A stretch of DNA of 64,000 nucleotides from Epichloe hybrida (taxonomy: Eukaryota > Ascomycota > Sordariomycetes > Hypocreales > Clavicipitaceae). This document shows, one piece after another, positions 1 to 11,529 of this stretch. How positions within the stretch are numbered: the stretch's first letter is position 1; every line of letters starts with the position of its first letter. The notes under the pieces were generated by a model. The model did not search any database. It saw only the letters and a program-made list of their open reading frames with translations, and was not told the origin of the DNA. Location of the stretch: NCBI GenBank assembly GCA_019022495.1, contig JAFEKR010000002.1, forward strand, positions 3,906,001 to 3,970,000, written 5' to 3'. A program made the position numbers and the translations under genes.

Positions 1-891
1 GGGTCGAGGAGACAAGTTTGTTGAGCAAGATGACTGGTTCCATGACCGAAAGGTTTATCTTGATGCTTTGGAGAATCAACTGAAGGGCCTTCTCAAAGCA
101 ATGGAGACAATGGTCAGTCAGCGTAAGATGATGGCTGAGGCTGCTGGCGACTTCTCGGCGTCGCTTCACGCTCTTTCTACTGTCGAGCTTTCACCAACGC
201 TGTCCGGGCCCTTGGACGCTTTATCAGATCTGCAGCTTACTATCAGAGACGTCTATGACCGACAAGCTCAGCAGGATGTTTTGACATTTGGTATCATCAT
301 CGAGGAGTACATTCGGCTCATTGGTTCTATCAAGCAGGCTTTCACTCAGCGTCAGAAGGGCTTCTACGCCTGGCATGCAGCGGAGTCTGAGCTCCAGAAG
401 AAGAAGAACACTCAGGACAAGCTGCTCCGACAGGGCAAGAGTCAGCAAGATCGTCTCAACCAGATGAACGCCGAGGTTGGCGAGGCGGAAAAGAAAGTCC
501 ATCAGGCTCGACTACTGTTCGAAGATATGGGCCGCCTCATGAGAACGGAGATTGATCGATTTGAGAAGGAGAAGGTAGAGGATTTTAAGAGTGGGGTGGA
601 GACAGTCCTCGAGAGTGCCGTTGAAGCACAAAAGGAGGTAGGACTCCCTCCCCCCCCCCCGCCAAATGAAAGGGGGGGAAACCCGATCCGCATGCAGATG
701 TCACGATATATATACACCCTACTAACACTGTGTAGCTTATTGAAAAGTGGGAGACTTTCTTGATGCAGTTAGATGCTGAGGACGACGAATCTGCCTTCTA
801 CCGACCTCCGGTATTCCAGCAACAATCGAAGCCGCCCGGTGACACAGCAATTGACCGAGCTAGAGCACGGATGGACGAAGATTCCGATTAA
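1..891 (+). CDS. VPS5: Vps5-type retromer sorting nexin, C-terminal part (5' end outside window)
   Basis: The reading frame is open from base 2, so the gene starts left of the window. Exons are ..637 and 736-891; the 98-nt intron runs from GTAGGA to GTGTAG and joins in phase 0. The protein is the BAR-domain half of a Vps5/SNX1-type sorting nexin: a long helical stretch containing QRKMMAEAAGDFSASLHAL and IRDVYDRQAQQDVLTFG, with heptad-like charged segments. The last exon adds an acidic tail (ESAFYRPPVF...MDEDSD, stop TAA 889-891). Family knowledge: Vps5 pairs with Vps17 on endosomal membranes and, with the retromer trimer, recycles the vacuolar sorting receptor. The PX domain would lie in the missing N-terminal part. 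Family assignment is firm; choice among SNX-BAR paralogues rests on resemblance to fungal Vps5. Confidence 0.88.
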
Positions 892-1190
892 GAGAAACGA
901 CGGTATCCAAGTAGCAATAGCCCAGTGGAGTATTTGGAGTCGGCGTGGGAGCTTAGCTTTGATTGTAAGATCCAGAGATGATGGTTCTTACTATTCTTCT
1001 TGTATCATACAAGCTCAGTAAGCTCGGCTGTTGTAAATATTGAGCGTATTGCCTTGAATTAAACCCCAATCATCTTCCTCCATTTGCTTCAAATCGTTTC
1101 TGAACCATCTGGGATGCTTTCAATCATCGAATATACAGCCACGCAGGAGCTCTGCCTCATGCGCCACGGTTGTTTGCATAATACAATTTC

Positions 1191-1685
1191 TTACTTTCTC
1201 CTCGTCGGTGATTTCTTTGGCCCTGAGTCCTTCATTGCATTCGCATCCTGAGGGGCATAACCCGTAATTAAATCGGCGAAACCGTCCACCCCAGCATCTT
1301 CCTGTTCTGGGGCACCCTCCTCTTCCGATTGAGAAGTGGCGTCGAATGCGCGACCAAATCTCTCACGAAAAGCAGCCAGCTTACCGGCCTCGTCCAGTTC
1401 AATGTTTCGCAAAGACTTTTCGCTCGGTTGCCAGAGCAGCGTGTTGCGGGTATCTTTCGAGGCCCGGTAAATGGGGGCAGGAGATGTGGTACGCATCGTG
1501 TACGTTGAGCCGTCGGATAAGATTACGAGCTGCGTAAATGTATATGGTCTTCGAGGTCTGGGGATGAATGTCGCGCGGCGGACTTGGGTGTTGAGTCGGC
1601 TTGGCAGAGCGGGTTTGTTATGGGATGCTGAGAGTGTGGTTCGGGATGGCGACATAGCCAGGGGAAGAGATGGCAGCTTCCCCAT
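1191..1685 (-). CDS. MRPL36: Mitochondrial large-subunit ribosomal protein bL31m
   Basis: This is a single-exon 164-residue protein starting at ATG 1685-1683. The N-terminus is rich in Ser, Arg and Pro and lacks acidic residues for about 45 residues, as in a mitochondrial presequence. The core TQLVILSDGSTYTMRTTSP followed by KDTRNTLLWQPSEKSL is the pattern of fungal bL31m (MRPL36 family), a component of the mitochondrial ribosome large subunit. The C-terminus is an acidic, low-complexity tail ending in a basic KKSPTRRK. It runs convergent to the sorting nexin gene and divergent from the flavin-reductase gene. A second in-frame Met at residue 11 could also be the start. Confidence 0.82.
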   Translation of the reverse strand: MGKLPSLPLAMSPSRTTLSASHNKPALPSRLNTQVRRATFIPRPRRPYTFTQLVILSDGSTYTMRTTSPAPIYRASKDTRNTLLWQPSEKSLRNIELDEAGKLAAFRERFGRAFDATSQSEEEGAPEQEDAGVDGFADLITGYAPQDANAMKDSGPKKSPTRRK

Positions 1686-2076
1686 TGTAAATGAGTGGTT
1701 TTGAGAATTTGAAACCTGGGTGTCGTGGAATCTATGTCGGTAGGGTTATCGCGTTGTGATGGGCAATGAGCTTATGGACGGAAGTTTATGGTGATGGATG
1801 GATGGATCCCTGAGCTCTGGGCCACCAACGGCGTTCCTGGCGCAAAATTTCCGGCCCGCTGGTAGAAAGTTTGTTGGCGTGAGCAACACCCTGGTCCCTG
1901 GGTACCAATGTGCTTATCGATAACGATTTTATCTGAAGTTCGCGCCGCCTGTGACGACCCATGCATGCAACATGTCATCGTTGACTGCACATTGTAAATA
2001 AGTCCGGCTTAACCACACTGTCTATAACATCCCTCGGCGTCTGGACGCTTTGTTAAAATCCAACAGCAGCAGCATA
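1686..2076. promoter_or_regulatory. Divergent intergenic region between bL31m and flavin-reductase genes
   Basis: This 390-base spacer must hold both promoters. I see GATGGATGGATGG near 1793-1805 but no element I can name with confidence. Confidence 0.4.
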
Positions 2077-2977
2077 ATGAAGCGTTTGTTACGATGGGGG
2101 GCTACATGCATATACTTGCGACATGCGCCATTGGGGCGAGCCGGCGGCTCCTTAGTTCCAAGACGGAGCTGTTGCGTTCGAAATCTGGCTTTGGCGAAGG
2201 GTTGGATCACAGGAAAGCAGCCATTGCCAGCCCGATGGAGGTCGGAACGTATCTTAAATAGGCAATCTCGATTAACACATCGTAAGTCTCTGTTTTTCCA
2301 ACGTCGACTTGGCTGCTCCGATGCTGACTTTTTACCTCCAAGCATCGATATCCAGAAACTTCCAGACATTATTACCTTCGCAGTCCTGGAAACTCTCCTC
2401 CCCAAAACCACCTACCTCCGATCCCGACGCCGAAACTGCTCTGCCCGAACAACTACGCTCCGTCCTCCGACTGCTCACCAACCCCATTGTCGTATGTACA
2501 GCGACCCACGATGGCGTACCACGCGCAATGACAATGTCATCATTCACATCGTTGACACTCTCGCCCATACCTCTCGTTTCATTCAATATTGCCACGCCTA
2601 GCAGAACTCTAGATGCCATCGTGTCGAGTCAAGAGTTTAATATACATGTTTTGGCAGGGGATGCTAGTGGTGCCGCGGTCGCTGACCATTTCACACGAGG
2701 TAACGTGGATGGTGTGTTTGACACGATTGAGCGGGCAACATACTCGATCGGAGAGCAGGGCTCCGCGCCGTTGATACGTGGACAAGGGGTTTTGAGGGTT
2801 CTCCGATGTAAACTGCTGCGGGATGGGAAGACAGAAGGGCTTGTGAGGGTGAGGGACCATGTGATTGTTGTCGGTGAGGTGCTTGAGATGATACCCGTGG
2901 CGAAGGTGCAGGAATTTGGGTTGGCGTATGCGGATAGGAGGTATAGGCAGGTGGGGAGTATAATCGAGAACGAGTGA
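2077..2977 (+). CDS. Flavin reductase-like, FMN-binding domain protein
   Basis: Proposed exons are 2077-2281 and 2343-2977. The intron has GTAAGT, a CTGAC branch site and a CCAAG acceptor, and the frames join cleanly. The second exon encodes a flavin reductase-like split-barrel domain: LRSVLRLLTNPIVVCTATHDG, then RAMTMSSFTSLTLSPIPLVSFNIATP and FNIHVLAGD, the layout of FMN-binding proteins that use NAD(P)H or partner enzymes to reduce flavin. The first exon adds about 68 residues rich in Arg with few acidic residues, which could be a mitochondrial targeting sequence. The domain call is strong. The first exon is less certain, because translation could also begin at ATG 2321 inside the proposed intron. 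Substrate and partner are unknown. Confidence 0.72.
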
Positions 2978-4482
2978 GCAATAGAATATGTCACATAACT
3001 TCTTCTCCGTCTTGGGACTGGGCATGGAGCTGTGGCGTTTTGTTGAAAATGTGCATGTCTTCAATGTTGTTTGAGCAATGATCGGCAGCCAGCTCGTGTG
3101 CTGCCAAAATAAAATAAAAGATTGGTTAATAGTACGTCGTTGTCTTGCTTGGCCACGAAATACGTTTGCTCGAAACAGAGTGAGAATTCAACAAGTTGAT
3201 ATCATTTCGGTTCCCCGGTGTAACAACTTCAAACCCCAGGATACGTTGAAATTATAGTAGACGATACTACAGCATGTTGGTCGCGGAACACGCAAGCAGC
3301 CAGTGATTGATCCGGATGAATAACTCTTCTCCGAATCTGCAGCGAAGAGTGATTGTATTAGCTAATAACTGCAATGGAAGATGAAAAGAATCTACGTGTG
3401 CAGCCTGGTGTTGTGACAATTGGGCGACAATGCTCTTGACGTCTGGAGAGGGTTGGTTGGTCCCAGCCCCAGCTGCACCTGCATGCCACTTGGTGAGGCT
3501 CTGATAAGATAAGCTATGATGGACCCTTGGCACCTGCCTTTTTGGAGAAAAAAAAAATGAAGAAAGGGAATGGAGGAGACAAAGGCTCACGAGGCGAAAG
3601 CAAGGTGAGCACAGCAAAAAGCGATGAGTGCTATATATGGAGTGATAGTCACACGAAAAAGCAGCCATCGAGATCTCCAAGGTCTTTTTCATCAACAGGT
3701 CCTTTACATCTTTCGCTATGCCCGTGGACCATTATCGAATTGCCTAGAATTATCGCAAGCAGTGGTTTGCACAGCGGTGAGAAAATGTGGGGTGCAAAGG
3801 TGCAAGCAAAGCCTCCTAATAATCGTACTCCGTAGGGATTAATTGTTTCCTCGATTAACAATGTTCCTCCTGGTGCTAGAAGGCTCCAGCATATCCAAGT
3901 AGAACCCAGCAGCACCCAGCGCTCGCCACAGCCAATCAGCGTGGGGCACTCTCGTTGCTGTGGACAGGCCACCAGCCATAGAATCGCATGGAATCTCGAC
4001 TTTCTGGAGCCGGAGCAGCACCACTGACCAGCACCACCAAGCAGCAGCCCTTTTTAGTTCAACCACTTCTCTTCTCCCCCTCGGTTTTTTAATCTTCTCT
4101 TCTATCTCTCATCATCTCTCATCCTTCTACATTTCTCTCATAGCCATCCATCATAGCCCATTGAGACTCTTGTACTCCTTTGGAGCTTCAGAAACACTTC
4201 TTTCTTTTTATACACAGCGTCTAGGTAAGATTTGTCCTGCATATCACTTGCCTCACCACCCCAAGTGCTTCTTTCTCGCGTTTCCGGTCTTTGTTCAAGC
4301 AGGTGGAGGCTTGAAAAGGAAATCTTCAAGGATAAAAAAAAAATGATCCTTTCTCTTCCTTCGGAAGCCTCTGCATATTGAACTGCCTGCAAAAGCTGAA
4401 GTCGTGAAGCACAACCACACCTTGTTGAATCCAAGTTCTAACGGTTCATTTACAGACGATTCCCCATAGATACCCCATCACA
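2978..4482 (+). promoter_or_regulatory. HSP90 upstream region with probable 5'-leader intron
   Basis: No gene is visible in this 1.5 kb. A CCAATCA box lies at 3932-3938. An imperfect heat-shock-like array (GAA-CTC-GCA in 5-bp spacing) starts at 3879; I could not find a perfect element. A pyrimidine-rich tract at about 4066-4140 is typical of strongly expressed fungal genes. The leader contains a likely intron at 4225-4455: donor GTAAGA, branch CTAAC at 4438-4442, acceptor TTTACAG, ending 27 bases before the start codon. One copy of the dispersed word GTACTCCGTA is at 3825. Confidence 0.5.
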
Positions 4483-6594
4483 ATGTCGGAGACTTTCGAG
4501 TTCCAGGCTGAGATCTCTCAGCTTCTCTCCCTCATCATCAACACTGTCTACTCCAACAAGGAGATTTTCTTGCGAGAACTTGTCTCCAATGCCTCCGATG
4601 CTTTGGACAAGATTCGCTACAAGGCCCTGTCCGACCCAAGCCAGCTTGACTCTGGCAAGGACTTGCGCATTGATCTCATCCCCAACAAGGAGGCCAAGAC
4701 CTTGACCATCCGGGATACCGGTATTGGTATGACCAAGGCTGACCTCGTCAACAACCTGGGTACAATTGCCCGCTCTGGTACCAAGCAGTTCATGGAGGCT
4801 CTTACCGCTGGTGCCGATGTTTCCATGATCGGCCAGTTCGGTGTTGGCTTCTACTCAGCCTACCTCGTCGCTGACAAGGTCACCGTCATCTCCAAGAACA
4901 ACGATGACGAGCAATATGTCTGGGAGTCCAGTGCCGGTGGTACCTTCAACATCACTGCTGACACCGAGGGTGAGCAGCTCGGCCGTGGTACCTCCATTAT
5001 TCTCCACCTCAAGGACGAGCAGGCTGAGTACCTGAACGAGAGCAAGATCAAGGAGGTTGTCAAGAAGCATTCCGAGTTCATCTCCTACCCCATCTACCTC
5101 CACGTTCAGAAGGAGACCGAGAAGGAGGTACCCGATGAGGAGGCTGAGGAGGAAGTCAAGGAGGGAGGTGACGATGACAAGAAGCCCCGCATTGAGGAAG
5201 TCGATGACGAGGATGAGGAGAAGGAAAATAAGAAGAAGACCAAGAAGATCAAGGAGACCACCATTGAAGAGGAGGAGCTCAACAAGCAGAAGCCTATTTG
5301 GACTCGCAACCCCCAGGACATCACCCAAGAAGAGTATGCTTCTTTCTACAAGTCTCTGTCCAACGACTGGGAGGACCACCTCGCTGTCAAGCACTTCTCC
5401 GTTGAGGGTCAGCTCGAGTTCCGTGCTATCCTCTTCGTTCCCAAGCGCGCTCCGTTCGATCTCTTCGAGACCAAGAAGACCAAGAACAACATCAAACTCT
5501 ACGTCCGCCGTGTCTTCATCACTGACGACGCTACTGAGCTCATTCCCGAGTGGCTCAGCTTCGTCAAGGGTGTTGTGGACTCTGAGGATCTTCCTCTCAA
5601 CCTGTCTCGTGAGACCCTTCAACAGAACAAGATCATGAAGGTCATCAAGAAGAACATCGTCAAGAAGTCCCTTGAGTTGTTTGCCGAGATTGCTGAGGAC
5701 AAGGAGCAGTTCGACAAGTTCTACAGCGCCTTCTCTAAGAACTTGAAGCTCGGCATCCACGAAGACTCACAGAACCGCCAGCAGCTCGCCAAGCTTCTGC
5801 GCTTCAACTCCACCAAGTCTGGCGATGAGCAGACCTCTCTGTCTGACTATGTCACTCGCATGCCCGAACACCAGAAGAACATGTACTACATCACCGGCGA
5901 GTCCATCAAGGCTGTCTCCAAGTCTCCTTTCCTTGACGCTCTCAAGGACAAGGGTTTCGAGGTTCTTTTCCTTGTTGACCCCATTGACGAGTACGCCATG
6001 ACTCAACTGAAGGAGTTCGAGGACAAGAAGCTCGTCGACATCACCAAGGACTTCGAGCTCGAGGAGACCGAGGAGGAGAAGAAAGCCCGCGAGGACGAGG
6101 AGAAGGAGTACGAGTCTTTGGCCAAGAGCCTGAAGAACGTTCTCGGCGAGAAGGTTGAGAAGGTTGTTGTCTCCCACAAGCTCGGTCTCTCACCTTGCGC
6201 CATCCGTACTGGCCAGTTCGGCTGGTCTGCCAACATGGAGCGTATCATGAAGGCCCAGGCCCTCCGTGACACCTCCATGTCCAGCTACATGTCTTCCAAG
6301 AAGACCTTTGAAATTTCTCCCAAGTCTCCTATCATCCAGGAGCTGAAGAAGAAGGTCGAGGCGGACGGTGAGAACGACCGCACCGTCAAGTCCATTGTCC
6401 AGCTTCTGTTCGAGACCTCACTGCTTGTCTCTGGCTTCACCATCGAGGAGCCTGCTGGCTTCGCCGAGCGCATCCACAAGCTCGTCCAGCTCGGTCTCAA
6501 TATTGAGGAGGATGACTCTGCCCCAACCGAGGCCGCCGTCGAGGGTGCCCCTGCCGCCGAAACTGGCGACAGCGCCATGGAGGAGGTTGACTGA
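4483..6594 (+). CDS. HSP90: Heat shock protein 90 chaperone
   Basis: This is an intronless 703-residue cytosolic HSP90. The N-terminal GHKL ATPase domain begins [20 protein letters not shown] and carries [12 protein letters not shown] (catalytic Glu32, Asn36), DTGIGM and [13 protein letters not shown]. An acidic-lysine linker spans about residues 215-265. The middle domain follows ([20 protein letters not shown], with [16 protein letters not shown]), and the C-terminal dimerisation domain ends in MEEVD, the TPR-cochaperone docking motif. Length and ending match full-length cytosolic HSP90. The ATG context is CACAATGTC. The role is ATP-driven maturation of client kinases and transcription factors. 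Codon use is strongly biased to C-ending codons, as expected for a highly expressed gene. Confidence 0.98.
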   Translation: MSETFEFQAEISQLLSLIINTVYSNKEIFLRELVSNASDALDKIRYKALSDPSQLDSGKDLRIDLIPNKEAKTLTIRDTGIGMTKADLVNNLGTIARSGTKQFMEALTAGADVSMIGQFGVGFYSAYLVADKVTVISKNNDDEQYVWESSAGGTFNITADTEGEQLGRGTSIILHLKDEQAEYLNESKIKEVVKKHSEFISYPIYLHVQKETEKEVPDEEAEEEVKEGGDDDKKPRIEEVDDEDEEKENKKKTKKIKETTIEEEELNKQKPIWTRNPQDITQEEYASFYKSLSNDWEDHLAVKHFSVEGQLEFRAILFVPKRAPFDLFETKKTKNNIKLYVRRVFITDDATELIPEWLSFVKGVVDSEDLPLNLSRETLQQNKIMKVIKKNIVKKSLELFAEIAEDKEQFDKFYSAFSKNLKLGIHEDSQNRQQLAKLLRFNSTKSGDEQTSLSDYVTRMPEHQKNMYYITGESIKAVSKSPFLDALKDKGFEVLFLVDPIDEYAMTQLKEFEDKKLVDITKDFELEETEEEKKAREDEEKEYESLAKSLKNVLGEKVEKVVVSHKLGLSPCAIRTGQFGWSANMERIMKAQALRDTSMSSYMSSKKTFEISPKSPIIQELKKKVEADGENDRTVKSIVQLLFETSLLVSGFTIEEPAGFAERIHKLVQLGLNIEEDDSAPTEAAVEGAPAAETGDSAMEEVD

Positions 6595-7349
6595 GCGTCT
6601 TTTGTTTGTACAATCGCACCGACTTTATCAAAAGTTTTCTCACGGAGTTTGACGGATTTTTCGAGCAATGCTCTGGAATGTGTTTATTTTTATACAGTTT
6701 GTTTTTGCGTTGATGCTTTCTTTGCTTTAGCCATAATTCCCTGGCGATACGATACTCATGTATGCAAGGAGTGGGGTGTACTCTAAGCTAGCTAGCTCGA
6801 TGATGATGAAGCAGACGAGGTAGATAGATGCATGAATGAAATGGCATAAAGACATCCACAAGTGTTCCGAATATGTGATGTGTTCCCACGTCGAATTGAT
6901 GTTTTGTCGAGCTGCGGTAATGTCAATATTGTACGAATTAGAATGCTTAGTAAACCCATGATGAGCAGGAACACGGAACGTGACGGGGCCAAGTACATAT
7001 TGAGCATGATGACATCGTGTCATGTCAAAATGACTTTACTCCTACGTTTTGCCCTAGCCTTGAGTCTGTGCCAAAAGACATGAATCAGTATTGATTTGCC
7101 CCTCGAGAATGGGCGCCACATGTCAAAATGGAGTTGTACTTTATAGCCGCGATCAAGCAACGGGCCAGTCAAATGCATCCAAAGCAAAGGGTATCTTTAT
7201 TAGACTATAGAGCGTTCAAGGCCATTTCAGCAAATCTGTGTACACCTTCTCCATTGTATATGCATACTTGGCGGCACAACATTCTGCGAATAAATCGTCG
7301 TCCTGTGGCGGTATATGAGAGGGCGAGCCTATGCAAGGGCATTTGGCAA
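6595..7349. other. Convergent 3' intergenic region
   Basis: This spacer holds the 3' ends of HSP90 (plus) and the sterol acyltransferase (minus). It is A/T-rich just after HSP90. I see no conserved coding or RNA feature. Confidence 0.4.
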
Positions 7350-9078
7350 TCATACAAGCACGTAGAGGGCACACATCTACGCGTGGTCAGAATCTCGTGC
7401 AAGCACATTTTTTACCTTTTTTGGGGAAGAAAAAAAAAAAAAAGAGAAGAAAAGATGGGACAGGGGGACTGTGACGAACCAAGCTGAGACCTATGATCAT
7501 AGAGATCCAAAAACAGACATTGTTCAACGTTTGGCGGCCTCGTATGAACCTTGTGCGCTGGAGCATGACAATGGGAAGCTGCAGCATCTGGCAGATGAAG
7601 CCGTAGCCTCGAATCTTTTTGGATATGCAGGCCATGACGATTTCGTGCATGACGGCCGAGATGAGGAAGGTGATGATTGTGGCGACCATTTTGCCGGTGT
7701 GCGGCCTCGACGCAGAGTAGACGTGTCTGCGGAGGAACGAGTACACGGGGACGTTCCACTCGCGGGAGAATTCCATCCAGTCTGTAGAGTTCCACCAGTC
7801 TGCGTAGAAGTGGCGGTCGCCGAAGCGGGTGATTTCGGCGAAGGCGCCGAGAACGTATTCGAAGATGACGAGGAAGACGAGGAGGAAGGTGAGCATGAAG
7901 GGGAACAGGAGCCAGGAGATGGTCTCGGCGAGGATGAGGAGCGCTTCGGAGACGGACGTATCGGAGAGGGGGCCGAGGCGGCGTTGTGCGTCGACGAGGA
8001 CGGGGAGGATGAATTCCTCGGACACAATGGTTAGGAGGAAGATGCAGCCGAAGGTGGCGATGATCTTGGCGTTGAGCGATGTCCAGTTGATGTGGGCGGT
8101 GCGCGGGTATTCGAGCTCGTAGCAGAGCGTCGGGCAGAAGAGGTAGTCGATGTAGTTGGACCAGGTGAGGTTGAGGGGGTACGTGGTATTGCCCATGGGG
8201 GAGGTGAGCTCGCGGGCGAGAGCCTCGCGGAGGACCTCGATCTCGTCGGCCGTCTTGTACTGGTCGCTGTGGTTGCTATGGGAGAGCTTCATCTCCGGGA
8301 CCGGGTTCTTAGACGTTGGGATGCCGGAGATGCTGCCGCGGCGCAGATGGGCTGGCGGGTAGACATATGCTGGACGACGGTCCAAGGAGTCGGTCGTCCG
8401 GTCGAGTGAGCGGAGACGTTTTTCTGTCTCGGACAGGTGGCCGTTGTAGAAGGCGTACGAGTGCATCTTCATGAGCATCACCATGGTGTGCAAGAGCAGG
8501 AATACTTGGGCTGTCCACGTCCACTCCAGGACGAAGGGCACAGCGATCCAGAAGGCTAGCCACAATATTTGGTATATGCTTTGGATAGCCATGCCGCCCT
8601 TTGCCCATGTGAAAACACCTCCTGCTGGTGCTTTCCGACACAGCTTGTGGAGGGGGAGTCCGACCAGGGAGGTGGCCACCATGAGGAAATCTGCAATGGC
8701 CAGGTGCCACAGTTTGACGGTGAACAAGGTCCATATCTGTATACGGAGCGGATAGCCCGTGTCCTTCATGTTCCTCAGCGTCGTGGTGATTCCCATGATG
8801 GCCAGACCAATCCAGAAGAGGTTGAAGAAGCCATGGAAGTCACGGTAGTCGCTTTCTGGATCAAAGTGGGACACGCGTGAAGCGAACTCGATGGTCGGGA
8901 AGATGCGACGCTTTTGCTCGGCGCGAACGTGTTGGCGTGCCGAGGAAAGTGATTTGGCAGACGGGGGAGCGTTTTCGGGAACGGGCGTTGATCGGCCACT
9001 TTCACTACCGAACACGGGCGTTAGCTCTGGTCGTTTTCTGTCTGGAAGGTAGAGGAGGATATTCTGAGCTTGGATCAT
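7350..9078 (-). CDS. Sterol O-acyltransferase (ACAT/ARE, MBOAT family)
   Basis: Exons on the minus strand are 9078-7480 and 7376-7350. The 103-nt intron has a CTGAC branch site and a GCGTAG acceptor; it joins ...IIGLSL to MCALYVLV and stop, a typical ACAT C-terminus. The protein has multiple hydrophobic membrane segments and the MBOAT/ACAT signature FYADWWNSTDWMEFSREW, followed by the membrane-embedded His in SAVMHEIVMA, the presumed catalytic residue. It esterifies ergosterol with fatty acyl-CoA in the ER for storage in lipid droplets. With ATG 9078 as start the protein has 541 residues. Upstream minus-strand sequence to about 9290 is open in two frames, with a candidate ATG at 9266 and a GTAACT donor, so a further 5' exon is likely; I could not join it in frame convincingly. 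Confidence 0.88.
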
Positions 9079-9637
9079 GCATCATCTATCTGCCTTGTGA
9101 GTTACCTCGTCAGTCCACGGGCTGGAGGGCTTTCGACCGGCACGCCCAGATGCGCGTCGCTCTCGCTCGAACCCAGGGGCGTCGCCTGCGCAGCTTGAGA
9201 TGCCCGCGTTCTCGGTCGAAGGCGGTGATGGTGGCCGTTGGCCGTGATGTCTGCGCTGGAGCTCATTGGCGATGACGATGGTGCTTTCACGTGCTTTCAC
9301 TAGGAGTAGCTCACTCGGCAAGAGCTATGTGGCATGAGGAGATGTGAATTCGTAGATGGGCCTGCTCTGGAAAAAAAAAGCACGCAGGCCAGAAGCCAAA
9401 GAGGCAATTTTATGCTCGCCTGGTCAAGCCAGGGCCACGACAAGTCGCCAAGTAGAAAGAAGCCGAGCTCCCCGGATGGAAGGGTGGGAAGACAAGCACA
9501 AGAAGGACCGCGGGAAAAAAAGAAGAATTGACAAAAAAGAGAAGACAAAAAAAAAAAAAAGAACAAGTGACGGGACAAGAAAGAAATGGATGGTACAGTA
9601 GATGGTACAGTGTACAGTGGGGTGTACGTCGGTACTG

Positions 9638-9660
9638 CGCTACGCTACGCTACGCTACGT
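9638..9660. repeat. Pentanucleotide tandem repeat (GCTAC)n
   Basis: About four perfect copies of the 5-bp unit GCTAC occur in the acyltransferase/CHAT intergenic region. Confidence 0.85.
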
Positions 9661-11006
9661 CACTGGACTCACTGGTGTGCGTGGCCGTCCAAGCCTGCGC
9701 GTGGAGGGATTGATTGATTGACAGCTCACGTGATGGTTCTTGGTCTGGGCACGGGAGAGACACGTACTTCTTCAGCAAAGCATTAAAATGGCTCTGCGGA
9801 TGAGCCCGTTCTTGGGTTGTTACGGATGACAATAGCATATTACGTGGTATCTCGAAACATAGTGGTGAACGCTTGAAATATTGAAACACTGCATGTTCGC
9901 CGGCCCCGTCGGCGCGATTGCGAGTTCGTCTGTAGCAGGATTAACAAGGACATCAAGAAACCCGAATGTCGTGCCTGTCTGACCCCACGAGTCACACAAG
10001 TTACAACCGTGGCTATGTTACATCACTTTATTGATTATATGTCCCGAAAATATGGGGCAATACGGTCTCGTAACCAAGAAAAAGGCAAGGCTGTGAGACT
10101 TGTCCCGCAATTTCACTTCTTGTTGGTGAGGCAAACTGGGTGCCTTGATGTGACGACACCATGGACCGCAATCGGGCCTCGTGATGGCAAGCTTGGGCGA
10201 TGATGACATCTGGTATCAGCAGTGCGAGTGCACATGCCGGGTTCACTTGCAAAGAAAAACAAAGAAATGTAGGCACCCGCGACAGTCCGCCACAGCCTAT
10301 GTTCTTGGCGAGGTAATCCATGGGTACATGCACTCGATGTGCAGATGAAGCCGCCCGCCTATAGTTGCCGGGGCGAGATCAGATGATGCTCGACATGCGC
10401 CTCGAATTTGCAAGTGCTGCCACCGCGTGCCCATTGTCCGTATTCCGTCCGTATTTGTGGATTTTTACGGATTAGGGATTAGATGTAACTAATAATAATA
10501 ACAATGTGTTTGCCGTTTGCCGTTTGCCGTGGCCCTCTGGTTGCCTTTTTGTTGGACTGCCGCGGACACGACCCATCATCTCTGGAGCCCCTGCATGATC
10601 AATCTTTTATTACGGACGGATTACGGATTACTCTTGCCTCTTTTTCAAGCCCCCAACTTTTTCTGCATACGGAGTACGGAGTAATACATACGGATTATGT
10701 ATCTCATCTTCACCTGCATGCATGGCTCGCGACCCACCAGACGTTTCATTTCCCGCGACGCTCACGCTCACCTCCTGCCGCCTTGCGCCACCCGCCTGGC
10801 AAGTGCCGGCCCGCATTGGTCTGTGAGCTTGTTAATGTTGATGGACATCTATGTATGGAGTAACGACGAGTACGGAGTGTATTAACAAGAGGCTCTTCTT
10901 TCTGCAACTTGGCCGAATCGTGCAGCCTGTCACAGGGGCTGGCGAGCTTCTCTTGAGCTCCGCGATCTGCAGGGCCACACACATCCATCGTTGTGTCGCT
11001 CCTTCC

Positions 11007-11040
11007 CCACGACACCCACGACACCCACGACACCCACGAC
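11007..11040. repeat. 9-bp tandem repeat (CCACGACAC)n
   Basis: Nearly four copies of a 9-bp unit (ACACCCACG register) lie upstream of the CHAT-domain gene. Confidence 0.85.
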
Positions 11041-11167
11041 GTGACCATTTGACCTCTTGGGCAGTTGACCCTTGGACCAGACACCCCCAGCTACTAGTCT
11101 CGGATATCAACTATTGCGGCGACTTGGCTTTGCCTTTGTCTTCCTTCCTCTCCTTTTTTTTTTTTTC

Positions 11168-11197
11168 TACGCACTATTACGCACTATTACGCACTAG
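11168..11197. repeat. 10-bp tandem repeat (TACGCACTAT)n
   Basis: Three copies of TACGCACTAT/TACGCACTAG directly follow a T-run upstream of the CHAT-domain gene. Confidence 0.85.
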
Positions 11198-11529
11198 CAG
11201 CTTCTCAAGAGCCCCCAAAAATCTGCAAGTGGGAAAGAGCGTAAGGCAGTACTTCTTTGTTGGAATTGGAATTGCAAAGGGGTAACCCAGGCGGACGGAC
11301 ATATTGGGTGACGGGAGGGTTCAGTCGTTTCGTTTATTCAGTTTTGCGACGCAGCATTCCTCTCGCCGCAATCCTGGATCCCCGCCAAATTCTCCCCCTT
11401 CTTCGAAAGCGCAAGCTGCGACAGCTGCCGAATTCGCCAGGATATGCAACCATTACACCCAATAGCAAGAGACCACACACTCTCACCAACCGGCTCGACA
11501 GCGGCGACGTCGCTGGCCGGGCCGGAGAG

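Larger units (their letters stand above)
9079..11529. other. Long divergent intergenic region with simple repeats
   Basis: This 2.4-kb spacer separates the acyltransferase (minus) and CHAT-domain (plus) genes. It may contain a 5' exon of the acyltransferase at about 9100-9290. Otherwise I see A-rich tracts (9369-9377, 9546-9561), the tandem repeats listed separately, and several copies of the TACGGAGTA-type word at 10441-10700 and 10857-10880. The frame upstream of 11530 is open but has no ATG. Confidence 0.45.

Noticed and set aside
2022..2411. Minus-strand 129-codon frame overlapping the flavin-reductase gene start
   Set aside because: No family pattern is seen, and the plus-strand exon with in-frame splice signals explains the region better.
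4181..4205. TTC-GAA-TTC cluster upstream of HSP90 as a perfect heat-shock element
   Set aside because: Spacing is 1 and 4 bases instead of 2, so it does not fit the 5-bp periodicity.
4855..5760. Long Leu/Val-rich antisense frame inside HSP90
   Set aside because: It is a mirror of the strongly biased codon use of HSP90; similar antisense frames occur behind SMC4 and NOP56.
7471..8034. Asp/Glu/Gly-rich plus-strand frame over the acyltransferase
   Set aside because: It is antisense to a well-supported gene and has acidic low-complexity character produced by the complementary codons.
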